A stretch of DNA of 64,000 bases. It comes from DATAGZ01 sp036263455 (GTDB taxonomy: Bacteria; Pseudomonadota; Alphaproteobacteria; Dongiales; Dongiaceae). The stretch lies in NCBI GenBank assembly GCA_036263455.1, contig DATAGZ010000001.1, positions 124,001 to 188,000 of the forward strand, given 5' to 3'. The notes beneath the pieces were generated by a model, which made no database searches, was not told where the DNA came from, and saw only the letters and a list, made by a program, of their open reading frames with translations. Positions 6,856-16,614 of this stretch are shown in pieces; positions within the stretch are counted from its first letter, which is position 1, and the number at the start of each line of letters is the position of its first letter. The translations under genes were made by a program, and so were the position numbers.

Positions 6856-8654
6856 GCGTGCCCTCCCCAGCAGAAAACAGTTCCTCACTTCCCAGCTATC
6901 AAATCAAAGTAAATGGCAAGCCTATCGCCAGCGATTTGCAGGTTGAGGTCATCGAAGCTTGGCTCTTTCTCAATCGAATACCCAAGGCGCGGATCGTTCT
7001 ATACGATGGCACGCCAGCCGCGCGCGATTTTCCGGTTAGTAACCTGGAAACCTTTGCACCTGGGGGCAAGGTGGAGATTGCCCTCGGCTATGAAGGCAAG
7101 AATACCAAGATATTCGCAGGGGTGATCACAAAGCAGTGCCTGGAAGTCAGTGAACAAAATGCCTCGCGGCTGATCGTAGAAATGGCCGATTCAGCTATCA
7201 AGATGACTCTTCAGCGCAAGACAGCCGCCTTTGCCAAGATTACCGACGCTACCTTGATCGAAAAACTCATCAAGGCTAATGGGCTCAAGGCCTCAGTAGC
7301 CAGGACCAAGCTCAAGCAGGAAAGCCTGGTGCAGTATGACGCCAGCGATTGGGACATGATGGTGACCCGGGCGCAGGCCAACGGCTTCGTCGTGTCTGTC
7401 TCAGATGGTACCGTTACCGTCGCCAGGCCAGATACTCAGCAGAACGCCACGCTGCGGGCGGAATATGGCGAGGCCATCCTCGACCTTTCAGCTGAATTGG
7501 ATGCTACGACCCAGCTACAGCCTTCCGCGATCAAAAGCTACGGCTGGGACAGCAAGACCTTGAAACTAGCTGCCTTCGGACCTGGGAGCGTTCCAGTCAA
7601 GGAGCCGGGCAATATCTCCTCCGATGCCCTTGCCCGCGTATTTGGTCTGGATTCGGTCGGCTACCAAACCAGCGCACCGCTGGACAACGAGGAGCTTAAG
7701 GAGTGGTCGTCTGCGGAACTATTGCGATCCCGGCTGGCGAAGATCCGCGGTGAGGTCCGCTTTCAAGGCAATGCTCTGGCCAGTCCCGGCAAGGTCATCG
7801 AATTGGCCGGGGTCGGAAAGCGCTTTAATGGTCCCGTTTTGGTCAGCGGGACGCATCACAGTGTACGCAACAATCTCTGGGTCACCACCGTTCAGTTTGG
7901 CTTGGATGCGCAGTCCTATGCTGTAGAGAAACAGGATATTGCGTCTCCAAGCGCTGCGGGTCTGCTGCCGCCGGCGGGCGGTCTGCAGGTGGGCCTGGTC
8001 AAAAAACTTGGCAAGGATGAGGCTGGCGGCTTTCGCATTCTTGTCACTTTGCCTCTGGTGCGCAATAGGGATGACCAAGGTCTGTGGGCTCGTTTGGCCA
8101 CCGCCTATGCTTCGAACGGGACAGGTCTGCTTTTCGTCCCCGAGGTCGGGGATGAGGTCATCGTCGCCTTCATGAATGACGATCCGCGTTATCCGGTTAT
8201 CCTCGGCAGTCTCTATGGCAAGAAGCATGCTCCGCCCTATCCTTTTGACGAAAAGAACAGCAAGAAGGCGATCGTTACTTGCAGCAAGCTTGAGATTACC
8301 TTCGATGAAGAAAACAAGACCATCGAGATCAAGACCCCCGGCAAACATCAGATTACACTGGATGACAAAGGCAAGCAGATCGCCGTCAGAGACAGCAACG
8401 GCAATAGCCTGTCCATGACCAAGAGTGGCATCGAGCTCAAGAGCGCCGGCAATCTCACAATCACGGCTAAAGGCAAGGTGGCTATTGAAGCCCAGAGCAA
8501 TCTAGCCCTTGCCGCTAAGGGGAACGCGAGCATGGACGGCATGCAGATCATTCACAACGCCAAGGGCAAATTCTCCGCTCAAGGCAAGGCGGCGGCCGAG
8601 GTCAGCAGCTCCGGCTTGCTGACGCTGCGCGGCACCTTGGTCAAGATCAACTGA
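6852..8654 (+). CDS. eCIS central spike protein (Pvc8/Afp8, VgrG-like)
   Basis: The 600-residue protein has the gp27-gp5 layout of VgrG-type spikes: a beta-barrel N-terminal half (residues 1-360), a gp5 OB-fold at about 378-466 (RILVTLPLVRNRDDQGLWAR, FVPEVGDEVIVAF, DPRYPVILGSLYG), then a repetitive C-terminal beta-helix (KAIVTCSKLEITFDEENKTIEIKT, in parts) to about residue 600. It trimerises to form the membrane-piercing spike, which is capped by the PAAR protein encoded 17 bases downstream. The start is GTG, overlapping the LysM gene's stop. No C-terminal effector domain is fused. Confidence 0.93.
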   Translation: MSVPSPAENSSSLPSYQIKVNGKPIASDLQVEVIEAWLFLNRIPKARIVLYDGTPAARDFPVSNLETFAPGGKVEIALGYEGKNTKIFAGVITKQCLEVSEQNASRLIVEMADSAIKMTLQRKTAAFAKITDATLIEKLIKANGLKASVARTKLKQESLVQYDASDWDMMVTRAQANGFVVSVSDGTVTVARPDTQQNATLRAEYGEAILDLSAELDATTQLQPSAIKSYGWDSKTLKLAAFGPGSVPVKEPGNISSDALARVFGLDSVGYQTSAPLDNEELKEWSSAELLRSRLAKIRGEVRFQGNALASPGKVIELAGVGKRFNGPVLVSGTHHSVRNNLWVTTVQFGLDAQSYAVEKQDIASPSAAGLLPPAGGLQVGLVKKLGKDEAGGFRILVTLPLVRNRDDQGLWARLATAYASNGTGLLFVPEVGDEVIVAFMNDDPRYPVILGSLYGKKHAPPYPFDEKNSKKAIVTCSKLEITFDEENKTIEIKTPGKHQITLDDKGKQIAVRDSNGNSLSMTKSGIELKSAGNLTITAKGKVAIEAQSNLALAAKGNASMDGMQIIHNAKGKFSAQGKAAAEVSSSGLLTLRGTLVKIN

Positions 8655-8671
8655 AGCGGAACGTCACAACC

Positions 8672-8962
8672 ATGTCCCTAGCCGCCCGTCTCTTCGATTT
8701 CCATCAATGCCCGATGGCAAGTCCCGTTGCCCACGTCGGCGGTCCAATTTCTGGTCCGGGCGCCCCGACAGTGCTGATAGGCGGCCTGCCGGCGGCACGT
8801 GTCGGCGACCTCGCCGTCTGCGCCAGCGGCCCTCCAGATACCATTATCAAAGGATCGTCGAGCGTTCTCGTTCAGGGCCTGCCGACTGCCCGCATGGGTG
8901 ACGCCACTGCCCATGGCGGAACGGTCGTCCAGGGCTGCCCCACCGTGCTGATCGGAGGTTAG
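8672..8962 (+). CDS. PAAR-domain spike tip protein (Pvc10-like)
   Basis: A 96-residue PAAR protein with the repeated pattern GGPISGPGAPTVLIGGLPAA, RVGDLAVC, KGSSSVLVQGLPTARMGD and GTVVQGCPTVLIGG. PAAR proteins form a metal-stabilised cone on the VgrG-like trimer and sharpen the tip. It stops right after the motif without an extra toxin domain. It precedes the gp25 gene here, whereas PVC loci have the gp25-like pvc9 first. Confidence 0.95.
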   Translation: MSLAARLFDFHQCPMASPVAHVGGPISGPGAPTVLIGGLPAARVGDLAVCASGPPDTIIKGSSSVLVQGLPTARMGDATAHGGTVVQGCPTVLIGG

Positions 8963-8965
8963 GCC

Positions 8966-9391
8966 TTGAGTTCTTTCCGTTCCTTTCTCGGCACCGGCTG
9001 GAGCTTTCCTCCCAGCTTTTCGCGGGCACATCCCGCCGGGGTCGCTATGGTCAGCGGCGAGGCTGACATCAAACAAAGTTTGGCCATTCTCTTTTCCACC
9101 GGCTTGGGAGAGCGAATCATGCAGCCAGACTACGGCACGGCGCTGTCTCAATTCGCCTTCCGCAGCCTGACAGCCACGCTGCGTTATCGCCTGAAGGAAA
9201 TAATCGCGCAGGCTATTCTCGACTGGGAGCCGCGCATTACCGTCGAGAACATCACCATTGATGACGACCCCGCAGCCAGGAATCGAATCACGATCACGGT
9301 CACCTACCGGGTGGATAAGACCAATACCCGCAGCAATTTCGTCTATCCGTTCTACCTGACGGAGGCGACGCTTGGCGAACCAGGGCGATGA
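8966..9391 (+). CDS. eCIS gp25-like baseplate wedge protein (Pvc9/Afp9-like)
   Basis: The 141-residue protein has the gp25/Pvc9 signature: GTGWSFPPSF, VSGEADIKQSLAILFSTGLGERIMQPDYGT (only its ends needed: EADIKQSLAIL and ERIMQPDYG) and RITITVTYRV. gp25-like proteins join the wedge to the sheath and nucleate sheath assembly; the E-P-R-like segment ERIMQPDYG is conserved. The start is TTG at 8966, three bases after the PAAR stop. The gene overlaps the following baseplate gene by 20 bases. Confidence 0.9.
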   Translation: MSSFRSFLGTGWSFPPSFSRAHPAGVAMVSGEADIKQSLAILFSTGLGERIMQPDYGTALSQFAFRSLTATLRYRLKEIIAQAILDWEPRITVENITIDDDPAARNRITITVTYRVDKTNTRSNFVYPFYLTEATLGEPGR

Positions 9392-12300
9392 CGGCGGCAA
9401 TAAGGGGCTAAAGCCCCTTCTGCTCAACGGCTCGCCTAGTCAGCTCCAGCGCTGGCTTCCAGCGCTGGAGGGGAAGGCGGCGCAGGTTGACGACCGCGAT
9501 TTTGCCAGTCTGGTGACCTTCGCGGCACATTTTGCCGAGCTGCTGGTATATTACCGTCATGACGATCAGCCGGATGGGGATTGGAGGAGTTTTTTCACCG
9601 ATGATCCCCTGGTGGTGTCGGCGGCGATCCTAGCCGAGGATTGGCCTCGCCGGGAGACCATTACCGCCAAGGCCAAGGCAATCGCTCGGCCCTTCACGCA
9701 TCAACTTGGGCTGATGCGCGAGCTTTTCACCTTGGCGGCGGAACCGGCACGCCGCGTCGACCGCTGGATGAAGGCGCTGGGACGTTCTCGCTCGCGCGAT
9801 GACTTGGAGCTGCACGAGGCATTCCTTAGTTCGATCGACGGCAGGATGGGCACGGCTCTGCGCCGCCTTCAAGGGTGCGCGCTGGGCGCCGAGCTGCCGT
9901 CCGCACTTGGCCAGCCTATTCTTCTCGACCTTTCCGACTTGCTTCCGCGCTGGCGCTTGCAAGAGGCCGCGCCTGACAGTTCCCTTTGGCCGGGCGGTAA
10001 TGACAGCGACGAGCTTGCGCCAAGCCTAGGGGCAGCAGTAGAGGCGCATGGTATCTTTCTCGAAGAATTGGAAGCGCTCCGTCCCCAAGCCCAGGCGCTT
10101 TTGGAAAAAGCCCTGACCAGCGGCAATAATCCGCCACATCTGGCGCTCTTTTTTACCTTCGCCAAGCTCTTCGGTAAAGCGCAGGACAGCCTCAACCGAT
10201 TTTCCAGCCGCTACGCGGATTTTTATTACCGCAAGATACTAAGAGAAGCATCGCGGGGTCCTAAGCCGGATTGGACTTATCTGAGCTTCGCGCTGGATGA
10301 AAATGTGGCGTCGCAAAGCGTCAAGATCCCTGCCGGCACGACTTTCGTGGCCGGGCAGGATGCCGACGACAACACCATTCTCTTTGCCACCGATAGGCAC
10401 TTCAAGGTCTCTCCCGTTCATTTGGACGAGCTGCGCATGGTGCGGGTACGCTACGACGAGTCCCCAAAAGCCGGCAATGAACCGATCCCCACACAAGTGA
10501 TCGAGACGATTGTCGCTCCTTCGGCGGTCGGCGGATCTTGGCCCCTCTTCGGCTATGAGGAGGCCTTGGCTGAACGTGCGGCGAAACCAGGGCAGACAGC
10601 CCGGCTTGCCAATCTGGGTTTTGTTCTGGCCACGCCGCTCCTGTTCTTGACCGGAGGCAGGCGCCGCATCGACGTTAAGATTACCGTTGCTTTGGACGGC
10701 TGGGAAAAAACTCTTGCAACTATGGCCGAAGAACTAGGTTTGGCTGAACCAGATCAACCGGCCAAGGCCGCCGACATTCCGGATAGTTTATTGAAAGCTT
10801 TTCTGGAAAAAATTTTCGCCTTGGAGGTTTCGACCGAGAACGGTTGGCACGCGGTCGATGGCTACAAGGTAGTACTTGAACCCAACAGCTTCTCGATCTT
10901 TCTCCTTCTTATCGAACTCTCTACCGACTTTCCCGCGCTCGTACCCTTGCCGGAAGGAGAAGGTCCAGCACCAGGCATACCGGTCCTCAAAGCGACGCTG
11001 CGGCAGGAAGCCTGCGAACTCATTAATCCTGAGACCGGTCAAGCCAAAAGCGTCTACCCGTTGACCTTGCTCCACCACTGGCAGGGGGCACGGCTGGAGC
11101 TCGTGGTGAAGGTCGAGGGGTTGAGCGACCTTATCCTCGAGAACAGCGACGGACCGCTTCCAGCCGATGGTGATTTTCTCCTCTTCGGAGCCAGCCCGAG
11201 GATCGATTCCTTTTTCTCCATCAGCCACCGCGAATTGTTGCACAAACGGCTTCAAAACCTGGCTGTCGGTTTAGTCTGGGGCAACCTGCCCGAGACGGGC
11301 TTCGGCGGTTATTACCAGAACCATCAAGCGCCGCTCAAAGACATCACGGATGAATCTTTCAAGGTCGGCTTGTCTTTGGACGGTGGCCCGGGACCTTGGC
11401 GGCTGCGGCAGAAGATAAGCCTGCCGATGTTTAGCCGGAAAGATGGGATTATCGATCCGGTTCGCCGCTACCAGGAATTTACCTTGGAGAGAACAGCAGA
11501 GTTGCCGCCTTCCTTTAATTTTGCTCGCTTGGCTCTCAAATTTACGCTGAAGGCGCCGGCGGCCGCCTTTGATCAAGGGCTATTCGCGGCGAGCCTGGCG
11601 GCTTGGACTAAAGAAAAGAAAGGCGAAGCGCCGAAGCCGCTCTGGTTGCCGCAAGCGGCGCACATATCCCTCGATTATGCCGCTTCCGCCTCCATTACTT
11701 TTATACATCAACCGAGAGTGAGAAGGCCTGTAAAGCCAAGCAAAAAGCCTGAAGTGCCTGTAGAGGTGCTCGATGCCGCGAACAGTCTCGAGGCGCGGAT
11801 AGGCACGCTCGAAGAACAGGTGGGTCTGCTCAGAGACGGAATGCGAGGCCCTAGAGGGGAAGGCGTTCCGCTTGAGCGCCGCCTTCGCGTGCTCGAGCAG
11901 CAGGTGGACAGGCTCGAGGGTACCGAGAAATCCAAGGAAAAGACGTTTGAGAAGCGCTTGGAAAAACTTGAGGAGCGCGTAAATCAGCTTAGGCGAATAA
12001 GCACTTTCGAAGAGCGGGTCTATAGGCTCTACCGGCTAACGAGTTCGAAGATAGAGCTAAATCACAACGCTCCTCTTAAGGATAGAATGCGGGAAATTGA
12101 TGTAAGGCTGACTGAGCTGGAACGTTTACAGATAACACCGGTATATTCCAGTGAAACACTGGATAGAATGGATGTTAGGTTGCACGCCCTTGAGCTTATC
12201 GCTGACTTTGAAAGACGGGCTGGGCTGCTCACAAACGGACAGCCAGGACCGATTAGAAAGGACACTGATCATGGGCGCACAGCGATCCTTATAAAGCAAG

Positions 12301-14120
12301 CGAGGTCGTGGATGGACTTGAGCCACTTGCCGTTGCTTCCCGACCATGAAAGACTACTTAAGCTTTCCCTGCATATATCCAATCTTGAGCGAGCACGTCG
12401 GTTGGAAAATCGGATAGCCAGGCTCGACGGGCCGATAAAATGGCAAAATAATAAATTTGGCACACGTTTAATGGAATTAGATCTGCGGATATCTATGCTT
12501 GAAAAGGAAAGCAGTTTTCCATCGGGTAGCCCGCCCAATGCGCAGTGGGACGCTTTCGAGAAAATCAACTCGCATGACCCTAAAGCTTCCGAACAAGAAA
12601 CTCTAGCTGCCGATGAGTTCGGCAAATACCTGAGCAATTTCGAAACGCGCATGAACGCGTTAGAAGCATACAAGGCCGCGCCGCTCGACAAGTTAGAGGC
12701 CGCGGTGGCAGCCCTCGAATGGCGAGTCGGCTACTTTGTCCTGGAAAAGACCGAATCCGAAGAGAAGGCCGATCCAGCCACCCGCATGGATGAGCTTGAG
12801 AAGCGCGTCGGCAAGTTAGAAAGCGGGACGGAAGGCCTGCCCACCATAGGTCCGCTGGACTATCGCATAAATACCCTTGAGGGACGTCTGCGGCAGGTTG
12901 AACAACAGGTAGATGCGCTGGCGGAAGAAATGACGTGTTTCAGCCTGCTTCCTTTTGGCGGCTGGCGGCGCTGGCAAGACGATGCGAGTCCGCCGCTTCT
13001 GGCGCTGCCCGAAGTGAAGGCCGAGCTTGAGGTAAGCTTTTCCGACCTGGCGCTGCCGCAGGAGTTAACCCTGCTGTTCCATGTAGCGGAAAAACATAGT
13101 CTTGAGAAAAAGCCACCCGCCGTAACGTGGCATTACTGCGATGAAAACGGACTGCCCTTGGATGGTGCGGTGGTGCATGACGCCACGCACGGCTTGAGCG
13201 AGAGCGGCATCGTGACCTTGCGCCTTCCCGCCTCCGTGCAGGCGGAGCCAGCGTCGCCGCCGAGCGGGCGCTATTGGCTGGCGGTCCAGCCGCGAGGACC
13301 GGCGGAAGCCTATCCCAACCTGCTGGGCATTTATCCCAATGCGGTGACGGCACGCTGGGTGGCGGGCTCCAGCGATGGCGCACACCTCAACAACCCTCTG
13401 CCGGCCGGCAGCATCATAGCGCCGCTCGAGCCTGTGGAGGGTCTTGGTATCGTTCGGCAGCCGCTTCCTTCGTTCGACGGGCGCCCCGCCGACAGCGAGC
13501 GTGGTTTTCAGACTTGGCTAGGCGAGCGCCTGCGTCATAAGGAACGAGCCGTTCAACCATGGGATTATGAGCGTTTGGTATTGGAGCGCTTCCCCATTAT
13601 CTGGCAGGCACGCACCTTGTCGGCGGGCAAGCCGTCAAATACGCAACCCGGTAAAGTCCTGATCTATGTCGTTCCGGGACCTGGTGGCGGTCCTAGCCTC
13701 GATCCCCTCCAGCCCAAGGCGCCGGCCGATCTGCTGAATACGATTCAGGAAAGTCTCTCCGGCGCGGCCAGTCCCTTTGCCACCATCACAGTGGCTAACC
13801 CTCGGTACGTCGCGGTCACCGTGAGAGCCAGTCTGCTCTTCTCAAGAGAAATCGATCCCGAGGAGGCCCTCACGCGGTTGGAAGGCGAGCTGATTCGCTA
13901 TCTCTCGCCCTGGTCGCTCGATCCGACGCGCCCGCCGGATTGGCATCCCTCGGAAGCCGCCATCGCCAGCTTCATACGAAAGCGTCCTTATGTGGCAGGC
14001 TTGCCAAGCATTGATTTCAGCTATGATCCGAAAATCGACGGCTTGGACTGCTATTACTTGACCTCCGCCGCTCGGCACAGGCTGAGAGAGGCTGTCCCGG
14101 AAGAGGCCAACCATGGCTGA
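9372..14120 (+). CDS. eCIS baseplate protein (Pvc11/Afp11, baseplate J-like) with about 410-residue coiled-coil insertion
   Basis: This 1582-residue protein starts at TTG, overlaps the gp25 gene by 20 bases, and matches the large Afp11/Pvc11 wedge protein. Family features are DFASLVTFAAHFAELLVYY, the WTYLSFALDE... SVKIPAGTTF block near residues 297-320, and a C-terminal gp6/baseplate J-like portion (HKERAVQPWDYERLVLERFP, KVLIYVVPGPGG, YVAVTVRASLLF, RPYVAGLPSID). Between FIHQPRVRR (about residue 780) and CFSLLPFGGWRRW (about 1190) lies a long charged coiled-coil array with repeats such as LEARIGTLEEQVGLL, RLRVLEQQVDRLEG, RLEKLEERVNQL and RMDELEKRVGKLES, plus a GPRGEG kink. Such an array is not part of the ordinary family fold. 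Stop and next start overlap (ATGGCTGA). Confidence 0.92.
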   Translation: MANQGDDGGNKGLKPLLLNGSPSQLQRWLPALEGKAAQVDDRDFASLVTFAAHFAELLVYYRHDDQPDGDWRSFFTDDPLVVSAAILAEDWPRRETITAKAKAIARPFTHQLGLMRELFTLAAEPARRVDRWMKALGRSRSRDDLELHEAFLSSIDGRMGTALRRLQGCALGAELPSALGQPILLDLSDLLPRWRLQEAAPDSSLWPGGNDSDELAPSLGAAVEAHGIFLEELEALRPQAQALLEKALTSGNNPPHLALFFTFAKLFGKAQDSLNRFSSRYADFYYRKILREASRGPKPDWTYLSFALDENVASQSVKIPAGTTFVAGQDADDNTILFATDRHFKVSPVHLDELRMVRVRYDESPKAGNEPIPTQVIETIVAPSAVGGSWPLFGYEEALAERAAKPGQTARLANLGFVLATPLLFLTGGRRRIDVKITVALDGWEKTLATMAEELGLAEPDQPAKAADIPDSLLKAFLEKIFALEVSTENGWHAVDGYKVVLEPNSFSIFLLLIELSTDFPALVPLPEGEGPAPGIPVLKATLRQEACELINPETGQAKSVYPLTLLHHWQGARLELVVKVEGLSDLILENSDGPLPADGDFLLFGASPRIDSFFSISHRELLHKRLQNLAVGLVWGNLPETGFGGYYQNHQAPLKDITDESFKVGLSLDGGPGPWRLRQKISLPMFSRKDGIIDPVRRYQEFTLERTAELPPSFNFARLALKFTLKAPAAAFDQGLFAASLAAWTKEKKGEAPKPLWLPQAAHISLDYAASASITFIHQPRVRRPVKPSKKPEVPVEVLDAANSLEARIGTLEEQVGLLRDGMRGPRGEGVPLERRLRVLEQQVDRLEGTEKSKEKTFEKRLEKLEERVNQLRRISTFEERVYRLYRLTSSKIELNHNAPLKDRMREIDVRLTELERLQITPVYSSETLDRMDVRLHALELIADFERRAGLLTNGQPGPIRKDTDHGRTAILIKQARSWMDLSHLPLLPDHERLLKLSLHISNLERARRLENRIARLDGPIKWQNNKFGTRLMELDLRISMLEKESSFPSGSPPNAQWDAFEKINSHDPKASEQETLAADEFGKYLSNFETRMNALEAYKAAPLDKLEAAVAALEWRVGYFVLEKTESEEKADPATRMDELEKRVGKLESGTEGLPTIGPLDYRINTLEGRLRQVEQQVDALAEEMTCFSLLPFGGWRRWQDDASPPLLALPEVKAELEVSFSDLALPQELTLLFHVAEKHSLEKKPPAVTWHYCDENGLPLDGAVVHDATHGLSESGIVTLRLPASVQAEPASPPSGRYWLAVQPRGPAEAYPNLLGIYPNAVTARWVAGSSDGAHLNNPLPAGSIIAPLEPVEGLGIVRQPLPSFDGRPADSERGFQTWLGERLRHKERAVQPWDYERLVLERFPIIWQARTLSAGKPSNTQPGKVLIYVVPGPGGGPSLDPLQPKAPADLLNTIQESLSGAASPFATITVANPRYVAVTVRASLLFSREIDPEEALTRLEGELIRYLSPWSLDPTRPPDWHPSEAAIASFIRKRPYVAGLPSIDFSYDPKIDGLDCYYLTSAARHRLREAVPEEANHG

Positions 14121-16572
14121 TGAAGAGATTGGTGCAGGCCTTGCTGAAACTTCCACTATTTCAGGCGCCCCGCCATCCGATCCTGGGCAGGATTACGCGG
14201 GGCTCAGAGCCGAAGGCCTACGCCTTCTGCAGGAAATGGCGGGAACGCTGTGGAGCGATTATAACGCGCATGATCCTGGCGTCACCATCCTGGAACAGCT
14301 TTGTTATGCTTTGACCGAGCTTTCCTATCGGGCCAATTTTCCTTTAGCCGATCTGCTGGCGGATCGCGACGGCCGCATTGGGGCCTCGCGGCAGGCTCTG
14401 TTTTCCGCTCTGCAAGCCTTTCCTTGTGCACCGCTAACAGTCGATGATTACCGCCGGCTGCTGGCGGACCGGGTGCCGGGCCTGGCCAACCTCTGGCTCA
14501 ATCCGCAAAAAGAGAGGGGGTGTTACGATCTCTATCTTTATGCGCCGGGGCACGAGAAGAGCCCGGAAGGCGAACCGCTTCATCCCGATATGCTGAAAAA
14601 ACGCGCACGCCGCGTCTACTGCCGTCATCGTAACCTCTGCGAGGACCTGGACGCGATCGTGGTATTGAAACCGATGCCGGTTGTGGTCTCAGGGGAAATT
14701 TCCATCGATGCACAGAGCCAGCCTGAGACTGTCTTGGCGGAGCTTTTCTTTACGCTTGATCAGGCTCTGGCGCCGCGCTTGCGCCGTCAGTCTCTCGAAG
14801 AGCTGGCGAAAGCGGGCTGGTCACCGGCGGCTATTTTCGACGGGCCCTTGCTCAAGCACGGTTTCATTGCCGCGCAAGAGCTACGCCCAAAAACCACAAA
14901 AATCCTATTGAGCGAGCTCAGATTGCTTCTCGCCGGCGTCCCGGGAGTCGTGACCCTGGGCGCGACCGAGCTACGCGAAGGAAGTTGGCAAGAGCCCGGA
15001 GAGCAGTCGAAAGAGGAGCTAACTATTCCTGGTGACAAGATACCGGCGATCGATATCCAAGCCAATGGGCAAGGATGGTTTAGTTTGACGCTTTTACGGG
15101 AAGGGGTAAAATGCCGCCCCAATCTCGATGCGGTGCGCCGAGCTTACGATGCGTTGCTAGCCAAAGCTGACCGGCGCTTTCCGTTGAAGCGCTCCTATCG
15201 GAAGCTGTTTCCCATCCCGCGAGGCGATCCTCGCGACCTCGGCCGCTACAGCTCTATTCAAGAGCAGTTTCCCACGACCTACGGCACCACCAGTTCTGGC
15301 CTACCCGTGGAGGCAAGCCCGCAGCGCCGCGCCCAAGCCCAGCAATTAAAGGCCTATCTTCTGTTCTTCGAGCAGCTTCTGGCCAACTTTTTCGCGCAAT
15401 TGGAGGGCGCCCGGGATCTTTTTTCGACCGATGCGAAATTAGATCGGAGCTATTTCTTCCAAAGTCTGGCTGACAGCGTGCCAAATGTGGCTTCATTGTT
15501 GGCCAAGAACTACGAAGACGGTCTCAGGTCCTTGGTGGCCGACCAAGATCGCTTTGACCAAAGGCGCAACCGTTTCCTCGATCTCCTCTTGGCCTTGTAC
15601 GCCGAGGCGGTCCCCGCCGCGGCCAAGCCTTTTAGCGACCGGGGCGGCGGCCAAGAATCCGAGCGCTTGTCAGCGCAAACCAAGCTGGCCTTGCTGCGCC
15701 AGCTTCCGCGGGTCACGCGGCGACGCGGTCAAGGCTTCGACTATCTTGCACCGCTTTCCAGGCACAATGTGTCAGGATTGGAGCTTAAAACGCGCCTGCT
15801 GCTCGGCCCGGACCAAGATTTAAATGAATTGGGTCTCATCCTGACAGAGGAGGAGCAGGAGATTGGCCATGAAATCGCGCGAGATGGATTATATGGTCCC
15901 GATATAGATAATTTATTGCCCGAGCCTTCTACTGCCTTAAGTAAGGAGGTATTAAAAGAAGCTGCTGATTTTTTACCCAACAAAAGGATAAGTAAGCGCC
16001 TTTTATTCGCGTTATCAAATAGTAATAATATACGTATTGGCAAACTTTCTGACCGAGACGAGAAATGGGCGTTGATTGTGTATCTTAGCGATGATAGATC
16101 TTGGCATATTATCGATCGTAATCAGCCAAGCCGTGAACTAGCTGCCCGCCTAGGCCAATCCTTTGTGTATATTTCTAGGCACTTGGTCACCGATTTACAA
16201 CATTTTTATATCTTTGAGTTAAATTTTTTTCTACTGCGACAAGCAGATTCTCGGGTGCGAGAAAGAGACGATTTTTGGGGGGTAAAAATTATGGCCCCCC
16301 TTTTGAACCCCTTTACTATTGTTTTGGTGGCTCGAGACGGAGACCGGGTTTACCGCGATAGTTTTCGTGAAGTGATACAAGCCAACTTACCTGCGCACCT
16401 ATCATTAGTGCTTATTTTTGTGTCGCACAACACCTTATGGGAAATTCACCAAATGTATGACTTATTTCAAATGACCCTGGGCGACCAGGACGGCGGCGTC
16501 TCATCGTTAGAATTTAAGTTGACTGATCTTGCAAGAATTCTTAGACAGTACAGCGAGCAGTGGAAGTTATGA
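14113..16572 (+). CDS. eCIS baseplate protein (Pvc12/Afp12-like)
   Basis: The 819-residue protein carries the Afp12/Pvc12 signature near residues 50-85 (WSDYNAHDPGVTILEQLCYA, LTELSYRANFPL), followed by VDDYRRLLADRVPGLANLWL and the conserved middle (YSSIQEQFPTTYG, LKAYLLFFEQLLANFFAQLE). It is a wedge protein expected to bridge baseplate and fibres. The 3' third (about 15860-16560) is much more AT-rich and uses different codons. That part encodes residues about 580-819, including DRSWHIIDRNQPSRELAARL, and ends ARILRQYSEQWKL. No fibre gene (pvc13) follows; the tape-measure gene comes 42 bases later. Confidence 0.88.
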   Translation: MADEEIGAGLAETSTISGAPPSDPGQDYAGLRAEGLRLLQEMAGTLWSDYNAHDPGVTILEQLCYALTELSYRANFPLADLLADRDGRIGASRQALFSALQAFPCAPLTVDDYRRLLADRVPGLANLWLNPQKERGCYDLYLYAPGHEKSPEGEPLHPDMLKKRARRVYCRHRNLCEDLDAIVVLKPMPVVVSGEISIDAQSQPETVLAELFFTLDQALAPRLRRQSLEELAKAGWSPAAIFDGPLLKHGFIAAQELRPKTTKILLSELRLLLAGVPGVVTLGATELREGSWQEPGEQSKEELTIPGDKIPAIDIQANGQGWFSLTLLREGVKCRPNLDAVRRAYDALLAKADRRFPLKRSYRKLFPIPRGDPRDLGRYSSIQEQFPTTYGTTSSGLPVEASPQRRAQAQQLKAYLLFFEQLLANFFAQLEGARDLFSTDAKLDRSYFFQSLADSVPNVASLLAKNYEDGLRSLVADQDRFDQRRNRFLDLLLALYAEAVPAAAKPFSDRGGGQESERLSAQTKLALLRQLPRVTRRRGQGFDYLAPLSRHNVSGLELKTRLLLGPDQDLNELGLILTEEEQEIGHEIARDGLYGPDIDNLLPEPSTALSKEVLKEAADFLPNKRISKRLLFALSNSNNIRIGKLSDRDEKWALIVYLSDDRSWHIIDRNQPSRELAARLGQSFVYISRHLVTDLQHFYIFELNFFLLRQADSRVRERDDFWGVKIMAPLLNPFTIVLVARDGDRVYRDSFREVIQANLPAHLSLVLIFVSHNTLWEIHQMYDLFQMTLGDQDGGVSSLEFKLTDLARILRQYSEQWKL

Positions 16573-16614
16573 GTAGCTGGACGATGGACAGCTGGATGAT
16601 GAGCAGGAAAAAGA

